Made by a program: the position numbers and the translations under genes | Notes under the pieces: model-generated | Database searches by the model: none | What the model saw: only the letters and a program-made list of their open reading frames with translations | Told to the model about the DNA's origin: nothing | Assembly (NCBI GenBank): GCA_017590115.1 | Contig: JAGGNK010013559.1 | Coordinates: 2,856,305-2,920,304 of the forward strand | DNA from: Montifringilla adamsi | Taxonomy: Eukaryota; Chordata; Aves; Passeriformes; Passeridae | Length of the DNA: 64,000 bases | Direction: 5' to 3' | Shown: piece after piece, positions 10,936 through 22,340 of the stretch | Layout of the letters: every line of letters begins with the position of its first letter | How positions within the stretch are numbered: position 1 is the first letter of the stretch

Positions 10936-13900
10936 CACATTGTTTTGGTTGTTTCAGAGTATGGCAAAGCCCAGCCTCTGTGCTCCATCACTCACTACCC
11001 AAGGCACACACATCACCTCCACAGCCCCATGAACCAGCACTGCCCTGTAACGAGGCTTTCCTGCTCTGTGTGTGGAAGTGATGGCACACACAGCACTAAT
11101 CTTGCCAAAGGCCAGCAGGGCTCAGTGTGAATGGCAAAATCATGGTTTTACCTGGTGCTATTTGGCTGTTAAATCACACATGCAGGGGCTGTGTTCCCAC
11201 CCTGCGTGCCACAGGCAGCTCAGCTCCCCAGCCTGGTGCCGCCTCTGATGTTCAGTAAATCACTGCATCTCAGCTCCCCGCCTCTGAAAACATGGGAAAC
11301 GTCTTTTGCAAGACCCACGGCTGATGGCATTAGATCATTATGGAGAGGAAGAGCCCCGCCACTTCCTGAGCACGTACCAAAGAGAAAGCCCCTGCTCCCG
11401 GCCTTATCAGTCCATCACAGTCCTAGCTCTGACTGCTCAGAACATGTGAAGTGTTTAACAGAGATTATGGCAAATCCTAAATCATTTAAACAAACTCAAA
11501 CCCCAAGTCAGTAGACTCCTTTGGTCAATGAGATAATAAACCACAGCTTTGGAAAAGTCCCAGTGATGTCACTGCAGTTTCCACAGCTTTTCAACCACAT
11601 CTCGCACAGAAGGCCACAGCGAAGACATTTCTGATTATATAAAATACATGGCAGAGCTAATTAAAAAACCATCTCTCCACTGAGAGACAGACAGAAGAAC
11701 AGCAGACACAGCAAGCTGTTTCCCATGAGCATGAGCCCAGGATCTCCATTTCCTCCCTCACTTCAGGGATGTTTTTCCAGATGGATTTTTGGAGGGACAC
11801 AGGGTGCTTTGGCTGCACCAACTCACTCGTCCACAGAGCTGCTCAGCCATCAGCTCCGAGCTGCCTGCCCTAATTCCACACCAGGCACCTTCCCAGAACG
11901 GCAAACCACAAGCACCATCCTCCTTCCTCCTTCTCCACCAGGGGAACCATCACTCATGGGTTATCAGATGAGGCCAAGAGCGAGACCGAGAGTTTTGCAA
12001 ACACGCCCCAAAGCACCAAGGATGCTGCAGAAAAAATCTACGAGCAGCCTTCACAGCCCTGAGCTCCCCAGCCCTTCTAAAGCTCACCAGTCCAGGTGAG
12101 GCTCTCCTGCTTTGAAGGTGAAGTCAGCAGCCAGGTTTGTTCATTTATTTTAAAGGAAACCTGCTGCACAAAGAGCTCCATCATGCAATGCATACAATAG
12201 AGAAAAACTCATCACCTGAAACACCAGTCCCCACTCTCCAGCCTGGCTTAGCTGCCATTTCCTCGTAGAATTAAGGCAGCCAGCCCAAAGATTAGTCTTA
12301 AAAGTGGAATTTGCAGCAGGCAAAGAGCCCTCACTCCCAGCCCCACCACTGCAGCCTGACCACAGCCAGCCCTGCCAAGTCAGGCCAGCAGTGACCTACA
12401 TACAGCAGCCTCCACAGAAATTACAAGCCTAATTTTGCCTAATAATAAATCACACCAAGGTACAAGGAAGAAGGGGGTAAGAAACCAGGCGTTTCAGCTC
12501 CATTCATCACCTCTCCCCAGGCTTTCTGCTCCCACCCTGCAGCAGATCATCGAGCTTCAAACAGGGTCAGGTCACGGGTGACTGGGACCATCCGTGGCTG
12601 CTTCACACCAGATAATTCAGGGATGCCATGCTTCAGGTACCAAAAAAATACAATAAAATTGGGGGTTGGAAACAGAAAGATGAACAAGAATCTATACGAA
12701 AAGTAGAGGAATCTCTTGTTTTCACCCAGGTACTACACAGCAAGCAGAACTACCATCCATTAACTCTCACACAGCATCATTTTGTTTAATGATGTGTCTC
12801 TGCCATGGACTATTGCTCTGGAACGAGAAGAAAATTGGCCCTTATGTTTTCACTGCTGCTAGAACACTTTCCCCAAGCTCAAACTCTCCTGGAGCACTGA
12901 AAAGTTCTCTTCAGCAAAGTGGCTCTCAGCAAAACCCTTACCAAAAGCACCTCTTGATTTGGGAGGAAGAGCTTTAACAACACAACAGTTGCTCGTGACC
13001 CAAGAGGAAGCACAAGATGACCAGAAGACACCGTTCACATCAGGGAGGGACACAACTGTGTCTCACCCTCCAGTGAAGGATTGCATTGTTATACAAGATT
13101 TTGGAACAGCAAACCTAAAGAATGACACTCCAAATGGAAAGGTTCACTGCACAACCAAAGCAGGCAGCAGACAGATTTCAGCTGTGGCTCCTGGCGATGG
13201 GCCATCAGGATTCTTTTAAGCATCATCTGAAACATGACAACCCGATGCAATCACTTCTGTGGATCCTGCTTTAGGTCATCTTTCCACTCTGCTGCAGCCC
13301 ATGAGTAATTTGGACCCAAATACCTCTCCACAGGTCTGTAGCAGAGACGTCAGCCCGGCTGTGTACCCGAGGAGGGAATGAAGTCAGCACACATCATGTC
13401 TAGGGCAGTCACCCACACCAAGTTTGGGCTCTGCAGCTCAGTCCAAACATCCCAATGGAGTAAGGCAGTGCAGCTCACACTCGCGAGGGCAGGAGGAGTA
13501 CCCACGGGCTCGTCCCAGAGCCAAACTCCCAGCAGAGCAGTTTGGAAGGTGCTGGAGGGAATCACTTACAGTAGCAGCTGTGCTGCTCTTTGAGAAGCCA
13601 GGGACACGTCCAACCACTCAGCTGAACTTGTCCCTCCCCATCAGGGACGCCAGGAGAGGCCAGGACAGGGGACAGGCAAGACAATCCCTTTTCCTACAAG
13701 AGACTGAGTGTCAAATATTCCTCACCCCGCAAGAGCCACATGGACACTCTGTGTCACCCTCCTACACTCCAGGAGGCTTTCAGAAGCCAAGGGACCCGTG
13801 TGGCACGTGACACAAACCCTGACCCCTCGCTCTGGCACGGGCAGGGTGACAGCAGCGGTCCCGTGCCCCAGCCACGGCGGGCAGAGGAACCTCCGGCCTC

Positions 13901-15019
13901 GGCCTCCTCCTCCTCCATCCTTCCTCTTTCAGGGCTGCGAGAGGGAAGTGCTGGGATCTGTGCTTTAAATATGTGACTCAACTTCAGAGGCGAGGAGGAG
14001 CCCGTCTGTCAAAACAGAAGAGGATTTCGCTAATTTTCAACCCGATGAGATGACAACACAATGTCACCCCAGAGTACAACGTGGGGTGGCTCATGAGCAA
14101 TGTCTTCGGCATTTCTGAAGGAAAAGCCAAACTTCTATCACCTAACTGACCCCACTTCCTCAACCACAGACATTCAGCACCGTACCATGCCCACCCCACT
14201 ACCTCTGCAGCACAACTTGTACCCCTAAAGCCCCACCTTTGTTCCCTCTCTCGGGTTAGGAACCCTAGACACCAACAGAGGGGCAACTCTAAACACAAAA
14301 GAAGTGGGGTTACGGGTTTAGGTGGGAGTTACAAGTTTAGGTGAGGGTTATGGCTTTAAGTGGGGTGTTTTTAGCCTTCCCAGTTCTCGGGGTGACGCCA
14401 AGGATTGGAACAGCTCATGTGTGGGCGCAAATTGCACGGATGCTGGAGAACACGGCGCTCCCAGCCAGCAGCCAGCCTCGCTCCCGCATCACCCGGCGTG
14501 TCAGGAGCCATTCAAACTTCCCCAAGCCTGGCTGGCAGGGAGACACGCTCCCCTCTTTGCCCAAAAACCTCGTTCGAAAACAAGGGGAAGGGCCGCATCA
14601 CCCAGAGCGGGCTCAAACACACCCTGTAGCACTGTTTATCCACGCCTGTCAAAGAGAAGCAAGTTAGGGACAAGGGGTAACATCGTAACGCTGAAATATT
14701 CCCGGTGGGAAGCGGGGCACGACAGTCGCTCGCTGTTAGAGCCGGGAGGGGACACGGAACGGGGACAGCGAGCAGCTGGGGGTGCTCACACCACACACCA
14801 CGAACGCCCCACGGAGGGAACCCCACATCCCCCGGAGTGCCCCCCACCCTCGGGGATGCATTCCAAGATGCGCATCCCCCGGGGGGATCCCAGCCAGGCC
14901 ACGGTCTCCTCTCCACTCCTGCTCCCCCTAAACCCCCTCGGGCTACGAAGATGTCATTTCGCTTCGTTTCCCACTACAAAGCTGGAAAGCCGCGTCTCGC
15001 TGCTCGTAATGGGGGGAAA

Positions 15020-15760
15020 AAGACGAGATTAAAGCGCGGCCGGAGGGGCGGGCGGCAGCTCATTGTCCGGCCGGCCCCGCTGCCGCCGATGGCCCCCCCG
15101 GGACCCCCTTCCCCGGCAGCAGACACCTTCCATCACTGTCAGCAGCGCCGCTGCCGCTGCCCGGCCCCTCCCGGCCCCGCGCCCGCGCGGTCCCCGCGTC
15201 CCCCCCGGTCCCCGGCGCGGGGTCCCCGCGCACCTTGAGCGCGAACTTCTCGCCGCTCTTCTTACTGAAGATCTCCAAAACTTTCCCGTTGATGCCGAGC
15301 CCCAGCACTTGCGTGGTGACCTTGTAGTCGTCCGTGATGGCATTCTTCCGGATCTGCAGGCCGCCCTTCCCCGGGAACGGCGGCGGCCCGTGCGGGGGAG
15401 CGGCGGGCGGCGGCGGCGGCGGGCCGGGGGTGCGGGGGGTGAAGCAGCAGCGCCGCCGCCGCCGCCCCCCGCCGGTGCGCCCCGGCCCCGACAAGAGCGA
15501 TGGCTCCGGTGCGGCGGCGGCTCCTCCTCCGCCTCCTCCTCCTCCCGCCGGCCCGGCTCTGATGTCAGCGCCCCGGCCGCCGGGGGAGGGACGGGGCGGG
15601 GCGGCCCCGGGGCTGAGCCTGCGCCCGCCGGACCGGCCCCGCCGCTGCCCGAGGGGCGCCGGGGGGGGTTGGTCCCCCAGCGGTACGGGAGACCCCCGGC
15701 CCCGCCACCGCCTGTGTCCCCGGTGCCCTGGAGCCGGAGGTGGGATGGCAACAGGTCGCG
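15020..15760 (-). promoter_or_regulatory. MAPKAPK2: CpG-rich first-exon/promoter region of MAPKAPK2
   Basis: A sharply bounded, extremely GC- and CpG-rich block (many CGG/CCG runs) surrounds coding exon 1 and extends about 300 bp upstream of it on the minus strand. A CR1 copy starts close to its upstream edge (about 15830). No TATA box stands out, as is usual for a CpG-island promoter. The start site of transcription cannot be fixed from sequence alone. Confidence 0.65.
15234..15440 (-). CDS. MAPKAPK2: MAP kinase-activated protein kinase 2, coding exon 1 (partial gene)
   Basis: MAPKAPK2 (MK2) is a Ser/Thr kinase activated by p38 MAPK. It controls stability and translation of AU-rich cytokine mRNAs and phosphorylates small heat-shock proteins. 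The minus-strand translation has a proline-rich stretch (six prolines, then PPHGPPPFPGK) followed by GLQIRKNAITDDYKV, TQVLGLGINGKV (the glycine-rich ATP loop) and GEKFALK. The exon ends exactly after that final lysine, the ATP-contacting lysine of the kinase, at a GT donor (15233-15232), phase 0. Human MK2 has the same proline-rich head and a nearly identical kinase start. The left end given here is firm. The right end is only where the proline-rich part becomes recognisable, because no ATG is found upstream (see findings). The frame stays open further upstream. The remaining exons lie beyond base 1. The isoenzyme MAPKAPK3 is less likely because of the long proline-rich head and the neighbouring genes. 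Confidence 0.88.
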
Positions 15761-15829
15761 GTGTTGCCGGTGACGCTCCGGTGACAACAGGAAAGACTGC
15801 TGGCAAAAGCGTGGAGCGACAGGACGGGG

Positions 15830-16072
15830 GGAATGGACTCAGGTTTGAAGAGAGAAGGGTTAGGCTGGATATTAAGAAAAAAAAAATCTTCTCTGTGAGC
15901 GTGGGGATGCCCTGGCACAGGATGCCCAGAGAAGCTGTGGCTGCCCCATCCCTGGCAGTGTCCCAGGCCAGGCTGGAGCAAGCTGGGACAGTAGAAGGTG
16001 TCCCTGACCATGGCAGGGGTGGAGTGAGATGATCTTCCACGTTCCCTCCAACCCAAACCATTCTGTGATTGC
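15830..16072 (+). mobile_element. CR1 LINE 3' fragment beside the MAPKAPK2 promoter
   Basis: Visible CR1 landmarks are GGTTAGGCTGGATATTAAG, GCCCAGAGAAGCTGTGGCTG, CAGGCCAGGCTGGAGCAAG and CCCTCCAACCCAAACCATTC, ending CTGTGATT. It lies upstream of MAPKAPK2 exon 1 in antisense orientation to that gene. Confidence 0.92.
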
Positions 16073-17709
16073 ACTATTCAACCAGTAACAGCGTCCCACC
16101 CGTGCCTGACGTCTCTCTGCCCCGAAAGCATCCTGAGGTGACAAAGGGCTGCTCTGAGGATGCTGGTGCCCAACACCTCATCCACCATCGCTCCCTCTAC
16201 AGCCACTTCCCAGGAAGGCAAGGGGTGTAACCAGCACCACAGCACAGAGAGCACCAGGGCATGGGAAGCAAGTCCAAAAAGAGAAAAGCCTGATATCAGC
16301 CTGATATCATCAGCCATGTCCTGATGGTAACAAATTAACTCCTATGTCCCTGTTCATCCCAGAATCCAGCAAAGATGAGGCTAAAAGAGAAGAGATCTAC
16401 ACTGAGGTGCAACCTGCCCTTGAGCTGCCTGACATCCAGTGAGCATTCCTTCTGCTAGAGCGTCACAGGAAATCAAGGTGTTTCATTTATGGATATAAAA
16501 GGCGCCCTGATAATCCCTGTTTTCTAAGTAAAGAGCATCTATTTTCTGACATCCATCCCTCTCGCCCAGCTGTCCCACAAAAGGCAGGGAGTGTGCCCTG
16601 AGGAAGGGATGAAGGAACATCATGGTACACAGGATCTACACCATGTCCTCCACAAGCAGCTGCCGCCACAAGAAAGAAGAATCCAGGTCCTAAAAAGGGA
16701 CAGGACAGTGAAGGGCAGGACAGGGAAGGGCACGCTGTGGCCTCTGCGTGTCCCTACACACAGGCAAGGCCACCCTGCAGCAGGAGCCATCTGCTCCACC
16801 TCTGCCACCTCAGCACCTTCTGAGATCAATAAAATCCTCTCAGGTTTTTTAATCAAGCCAATAAAACTGCTCCCAGTTTTACACAGGCAGTTCTTCCCCC
16901 GTGGCTGATCAATAGCTGGGTGAAGCAGCGGATCCAGCTAATCAAAGTACGTCATTAGCAGCAAGAGACTGAGCGTCTGTCAGGAGGTGGCAGTGACAGT
17001 CACCAGATGGGAGAGTGAGTAAACCTACACCAGGCGCTGGCAGCTTTATAAATAAAACTCTTGTCAAGCTCCCCGTGCCTCTCCCCGAGTCCTGAGTTTC
17101 CCTGAGAAACCTGGAGAGCAGCAGAGGCCTTCCCCCGCTCCTGGCTGAGCGTTGGCTGTGAGATTTCCCTCTTGGAGAATGGATTCATTCTGGGCCTTGC
17201 AGCATCTCCCAGAATCTGATCCTGCACCCTCCACCCCAGCTAACAAGGCGTTTTTGGGGTGGGAGTTAAATCCTACAGACCCTGTAAGCACAGATCAAAG
17301 CTGCTTCAAAGCTGCTGCTCGGTGGGGTTTTCCCAGCTTTGGCGTCCCCTGGCTTGGGCTGGTCTCAGCACGTCTGGGGAAAGGAGCCTTTCAAGCCAAG
17401 TTTTTCTCCACAGAGGAATCTGGTCAAAGGAAAATGACTGACCCATTTCGTTGCTCCGTTTCCTTTAGTTTCATTCATATTTGCTTTGTAACCCGACCCT
17501 TCAGCTATTTCAAAGATAAACAGCAGTCCAGAGGAGGCACAGTTTGGGAGCCTCGGGTCCTGGGTTTCCCATGGAGTCCTCCTTGGTTACTCACCCGAGG
17601 CGAGGGCTGGGCTGGCTCCTGCTCACAGCCTGGGCCCCCTGGAGCTGGGACAGCAGAGCCCCACTTCCCTCTGCCTGCAGACTTGGGGGAGTCAGGAAAC
17701 CACATCAAT

Positions 17710-17990
17710 TAATCACAGAATTGTGGCAAGGTTTGGGTTGGATGACTTTAAAGCTCATCCAGTCCCACCCCTGCCATGGCAGGGACAGCTTCCACTGTTC
17801 CAGGTGGCTCCAGCCTGGCCTGGGACACTCCCAGAGAGGGGGCAGTCACAGCTCCTCTGTGACAGGGCCTCCCCACCCTCACAGGGAAGAATTTCCTCCT
17901 ATACCCAATCTAAACATCCCATCTTTTAATTTAAAACCGTTCCCCCTGTCCTGTCACCAAGCCTCTTCAGCACCTTTTCATTCACCTTAA
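17710..17990 (-). mobile_element. CR1 LINE 3' fragment
   Basis: The reverse complement of a CR1 3' end is visible in order: TCACAGAATTGTGGCAAGG, CATCCAGTCCCACCCCTGCC, GGCTCCAGCCTGGCCTGGG, then AATCTAAACATCCCATC and TTTAAAACCGTTCCCCCTG. Confidence 0.9.
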
Positions 17991-18537
17991 TTTCTAAGGT
18001 AATTCTGATGCTTGCAGGGAGTTTGTCCTTGCTCTGTTTCAACTCGTGCTTGTTGATAAACTTAAGCTTTCTCCTATAAATTCATGTCATGGGGACAGAT
18101 GTTTCTCTCCATCATTGCACCTTTCACAAGGTAATTGCAATGACAATCTTCTGCTGGAGCCAGTGGGAAGCAGTGAGCCAGTCGGTGTGAATTTAAGAAA
18201 TAAAGAATTTATTAAAGAAATAACCATGGAGGGGCAGGCAAGAGAAAGCCCAGTGTGACCATAAATATTTAATTTGCAATTCTCTGCCCCTTACAGCGAA
18301 CCTGAGCAGCGGAGCCTCGGTGAGACAGAATTAGCGAGATTTCCCCAAAATGATCCAATCTCTGCTACAGACGGGACAGAGGGGTGCCGGCTCCGTGTTC
18401 CGGGGTGTCGGGACTCCCTGCCCGGCTCGGACTCATCGCCCCGAACCACCACGAGGTGGCCCCCGGGCCCCGCCGGGCCCCGCTGCGCCCGGGGCCGCGG
18501 GACGGGAGCGGCGCCGAGGCTCCGGGGGTGTCACAGG

Positions 18538-18796
18538 ACACGAAATAAAACGACGCGGATACAGGAATGGTAAGGCAAGAAGAAGGGAAGTTTATTTTCT
18601 GATTCTAATATTTATAGACTGTCAAAAGTGACAGTGGATTGGAGGATGAAAGTGCCACTTCTCCAATGACGCTGGACAAACTAACAGTACATTAAATTTC
18701 TCCTCCTCTAGAGGGGAATGTAAAAACAATAATTATTTATATAAAAGTGCGTGAGAAACCTCATTACAAGAATGTAAACACCAGAAGGCTTAGAAG
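18538..18796 (-). repeat. LTR-like dispersed repeat, inverted copy
   Basis: The reverse complement of this stretch aligns along most of its length with the unit at 7548-8026. Shared parts include the TTTACATTCTTGTA start, the block matching TCCAATCCACTGTCACTTTT, and AATCAGAAAATAAACT with its AATAAA. It carries several small indels and is clearly older. A CpG-rich stretch (about 18395-18535) follows directly where U5 or internal sequence would be expected. Confidence 0.65.
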
Positions 18797-18925
18797 AACT
18801 TTGAAGCGACACTCCGGGGTCCCCAGCCCTGCTCGGGGTGGGGACCCTGAGGTGCCACCTCTCCCCTGGCTCAAAGGAACTGTCCTGGTTCTCCCCACAG
18901 CACGTGTTCCCGGGGGAATGGGGTC

Positions 18926-19010
18926 AGAGGAGGGTTAGGCTGAACCTTCTGAACTTTCTGAACCTTCTGGATATCAGAAGGTTCTTCCCCCAGAGGGTGG
19001 TGGGGGCCCA
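18926..19010 (+). mobile_element. Short CR1-like fragment
   Basis: AGGGTTAGGCTGAACCTTCT, then GGATATCAGAAGGTTCTTCC and CCCAGAGGGTGGTGGGGG, resemble the CR1 segment around the 'ggatatcaggaa' landmark. Short and diverged. Confidence 0.5.
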
Positions 19011-19116
19011 CATCCACCCAGTGCCCTTCCCACACACCCCACGGATTTACACAGCAGAGGAAGAGCCACCATGTGGGGTCCAGCATGGGAAAAACCCATC
19101 AGATTTTACTCCCTTT

Positions 19117-19225
19117 TTATCAAAAAACAAACAAACAAACAAAAACAAAACAAAACAACCCCTCCCCCCCAAAAAAAACCAAAACAAAAAAAAATAACAA
19201 AACAACAAACCAACTCAAAAAACCC
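19117..19225. repeat. A-rich low-complexity (CAAAA/CAAA)n
   Basis: About 100 bp composed of CAAA and CAAAA units with one C-rich interruption. Confidence 0.9.
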
Positions 19226-21228
19226 TCTATGAACACCAAACCCAGTGGCAGTGACCTCCAGTTCTCAGCCAGGAGAAAAATCATCCAGATGAGAATGGAA
19301 ACTGATTTTTCCCTCCTTGCACTCCCATTTCCACTGGGGAACAATCACTGGCTGGCAGCAGGCTCAGCCTTTACGTGACAGAAGTGGCTGATCCATGAAC
19401 GTGCTCTCCATGGCAAGTAATAAACCAGACTGTTATTTAATTTTAGCAGAGTTACCAGGAAAAATACACCACGAAGATGAGGGTAATGATCATTAAGGCT
19501 CTGTGCATCCTGTTCTTCTCCCTGGGTGGATTTGTGGGAGCACGAAGCTGGTGAAAAGTTATCCCACCTAAAAAATGATAATTCCTTTAAATAATCTTTT
19601 TAAGAGAGGGGTAATAAAGTTGAAAAGACGCTGTTAATCACCATTACAACTACCAATGCCACCTGTAAAGCAACGGAAGGATGGAAATAAGCACAGGAGG
19701 CAGCACTGGAAGTTGCACCGAGGTTTTTTTCCAGCGTTCCCGGAGCTCCAGCTCAGCTCCCGGCAGCTGCTCCGCTCTCCCAGGAAGCGGCTGCATCCCC
19801 GTGCCTGGAAGTGATCCTTGTGCCTGGCTTGCAAATCTATTTATAAAGCACTGTGGGATCCTTCAGGATGAAAGGAGCTATTCTAACTGGCGTTTATTTC
19901 CCAAAAATGCAACCACAAACTTTCTCACGCTGCTCCACCCAGGACGAGTCTGAGAAATCACATTTTTATGGAGACCCTCTCTCCCACCGGGGCACGAGGT
20001 GGGTCTGGCTGGCAGCACCAGCCCCTTGCCAGGGATATTTACCCCGGGCAGCACTTTTCTGCGGCAGCAGGAGATGGAGCGATGCCCCTTGGCACACGGT
20101 GGGAAGAGGCAGCAGCTCCAGGGCCGGGATTCCCGTCGGGGATTATCACCCCCGGGCTCCGGCGTTGCTCACATTCCCGAGCGGGACGGCTCCCCAGCCC
20201 CTTCCCGCTGGGCATTCCCGAGCTGAGCCCATGATTGCGAGACATGTCAGGAAATACTGCTCGGGATTAGAGCTGTCTGCCTGCTGGGGATGAGGATTTT
20301 CCTGCCCCTTTCCCGGCCAGCCCGGTGCCAGGCACAGGGCACAGGACAGCGGACACAGCACGGTCCCTGGACTCAGCAAGGACTAAGGGACAAATCAGCA
20401 TGTCCTGGGTGTCCACCTCAATCAGTAACCCCCCATCCAGGGAAGGTTTAGCACAGGGCAGGAGAACACTAAAAGCACAAAAAATCCCTCAGCACTGACC
20501 CCTTGCTCTGGCTTTTCCCAACACAAGGATTTTTCCAGCTGGAAACTGGATGCTGATTCATTGCCCACCAGATGATGCCAAATGTACTTCCCCAAGTGAC
20601 AGTCACAAAAACCACCACTCACAAATACAGAAATGTACAGGCCCTGAAATAATTGGCTTTTAAAGGGATGGAGCCCAGCTGACAGGTGAAACCACAGAAC
20701 CCACACCAGGAAAAACCCAAGGCACAGGCTGGGGCAAAGGGAGCTGGCTTTAAGGCAAGCACCGCTGTCCCTGGATGGCAGGTCACCCCCTGCCACAGAG
20801 GGGTGACAAGGTAACACCCTGGAGCAGGAGGAGGATTTTCCCACCTCCTGAACTCAGCCTGGCACAGCCCCTGAGCCCTGCATGTGCCTCCTGTCCGTGC
20901 CACCTCCCAGAGCCCTTCTATCTGCTGCCATCCACACATAACCCGAATCCCCCTGCTCTGCCAGCTCAGAGGAGGCATTTGAGTGACAAGATTATGGAGA
21001 TTAGCCCCATTAGCATAAGCAGCTCCTGGGCTGGCCCTAATCCAAAGGGACATATGCAGCCCATGCTGCTGCTGCTGCCCTGGCTGGCCAGAAGGACTTG
21101 TGGCAGCTGGGGGACACAACTGTCACCCATGTCCCCGTGCCAGGGTGGGCACTGTGCACCGGCAGGGAGACACAGACCCTCCCAGCTCAGCCCAGCCCCT
21201 GCAACGGGCTGGCCACACTGGGACAGGG

Positions 21229-21690
21229 GTTGGGGACAGTCTGAGAGGTGGCAGTGACCCCACCCCAGCAGCACAGCCCTGGGTGAGGGGTTGGGGACAA
21301 TCCCAGAGGTGGCAGTGACCCCACCCAACCAGCAAAACCCTGGGTGAAGGATTTGGGGACAATCCGAGAGATGGCAGTGACCCCACCCCACCAGCACAGC
21401 CCTGGGTGAGGGGTTAGGGACAATCTGAGAGGTGGCAGTGACCCTATGCCACCAGCACAGCCCTGGATGAGGATTTGGGGACAATCTGAGAGGTAGCAGT
21501 GACCCCACCCCGCCAGAACAGCCTTGGGTCGGGATTTGAGGACAATGCGAGGGGTGGCAGTGACCCCACCCCAGCAGCACAGCCCTGGGTCAGGGTTTGG
21601 GGACAATCTGAGAGGTGGCAGTGACCCCACCCCAGAACAGCCTTGGGTCGGGGTTTGGGGACAATCCGAGGTGGCAGTGACCCCACCCCA
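21229..21690. repeat. Minisatellite, about 61-bp unit x 8
   Basis: Eight diverged units contain TTGGGGACAATCTGAGAGG, TGGCAGTGACCCCACCCC and AGCACAGCCCTGGGT. It lies directly beside the 20-bp array that contains the second assembly gap. Confidence 0.93.
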
Positions 21691-21733
21691 GCAGCGCAGC
21701 ACTCCCGCCCCGCACAGGTGCTGGGGACAGCGG

Positions 21734-22340
21734 GGCTGTGTCGTGGCTGGCTGGGCTGTGTCGGGGCTGGCGGGGCTGTGTCGGGGCTGTGTCGGGGCTG
21801 GCGGGGCTGTGTCGGGGCTGGTTGGACTGTGTCGGGGCTGGCTGGGCTGTGCCGGGGCTGGCCGGGCTGTATCGGGACTGGCTGGGCTGTGTCGGGGCTG
21901 GCGGGGCTGTGTCGGGGCTGTGTCGGGGCTGGCGGGGCTGTGTCGGGGCTGGTTGGACTGTGTCGGGGCTGGTTGGACTGTGTCGGGGCTGGCTGGGCTG
22001 TGCCGGGGCTGTGTCGGGCTGTATCGGGGCTGGCCGGGCTGTATCNNNNNNNNNNNNNNNNNNNNNNNNNNNNNNNNNNNNNNNNNNNNNNNNNNNNNNN
22101 NNNNNNNNNNNNNNNNNNNNNNNNNNNNNNNNNNNNNNNNNNNNNNNNNNNNNNNNNNNNNNNNNNNNNNNNNNNNNNNNNNNNNNNNNNNNNNNNNNNN
22201 NNNNNNNNNNNNNNNNNNNNNNNNNNNNNATCTGGGCTGGCTGGGCTGTGTCGGGGCTGGCGGGGCTGTGTCGGGGCTGGTTGGACTGTATTGGGGCTGG
22301 CTGGGCTGTATCGGGGCTGGCTGGGCTGTGTCGGGGCTCC
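21734..22340. repeat. Minisatellite, 20-bp unit, with internal gap
   Basis: A tandem array of GGGGCTGGCTGGGCTGTGTC with variants (GCGGGGCTGTGTC, GGTTGGACTGTGTC). It is interrupted by the 22046-22229 gap and continues in the same register after it. The 20-residue periodicity in every frame explains several long false ORFs. The copy number in the genome is probably higher than shown. Confidence 0.95.
22046..22229. other. Assembly gap (184 N)
   Basis: A run of N inside the 20-bp minisatellite. Its true length is unknown. Confidence 0.99.

Larger units (their letters stand above)
1..15233 (-). other. MAPKAPK2: MAPKAPK2 intron 1 (partial), repeats only
   Basis: The splice donor of MAPKAPK2 coding exon 1 is at 15233-15232 on the minus strand, so everything to the left is intron 1, which runs off the window. 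I looked for the next exons of the kinase (the segment with the HRD-type catalytic loop, the DFG motif and the C-terminal NES/NLS region) and saw none. The stretch holds CR1 fragments, an LTR-like repeat, microsatellites and minisatellites, which are listed separately. Long open frames here come from GC-rich tandem repeats. A very large first intron is also known for the mammalian gene. Confidence 0.75.

Noticed and set aside
15450..16061. In-frame upstream extension of the MAPKAPK2 exon to an ATG at 16061
   Set aside because: The upstream part of that frame is a CR1 element, so this ATG is not a plausible start of the kinase even though the frame is open.
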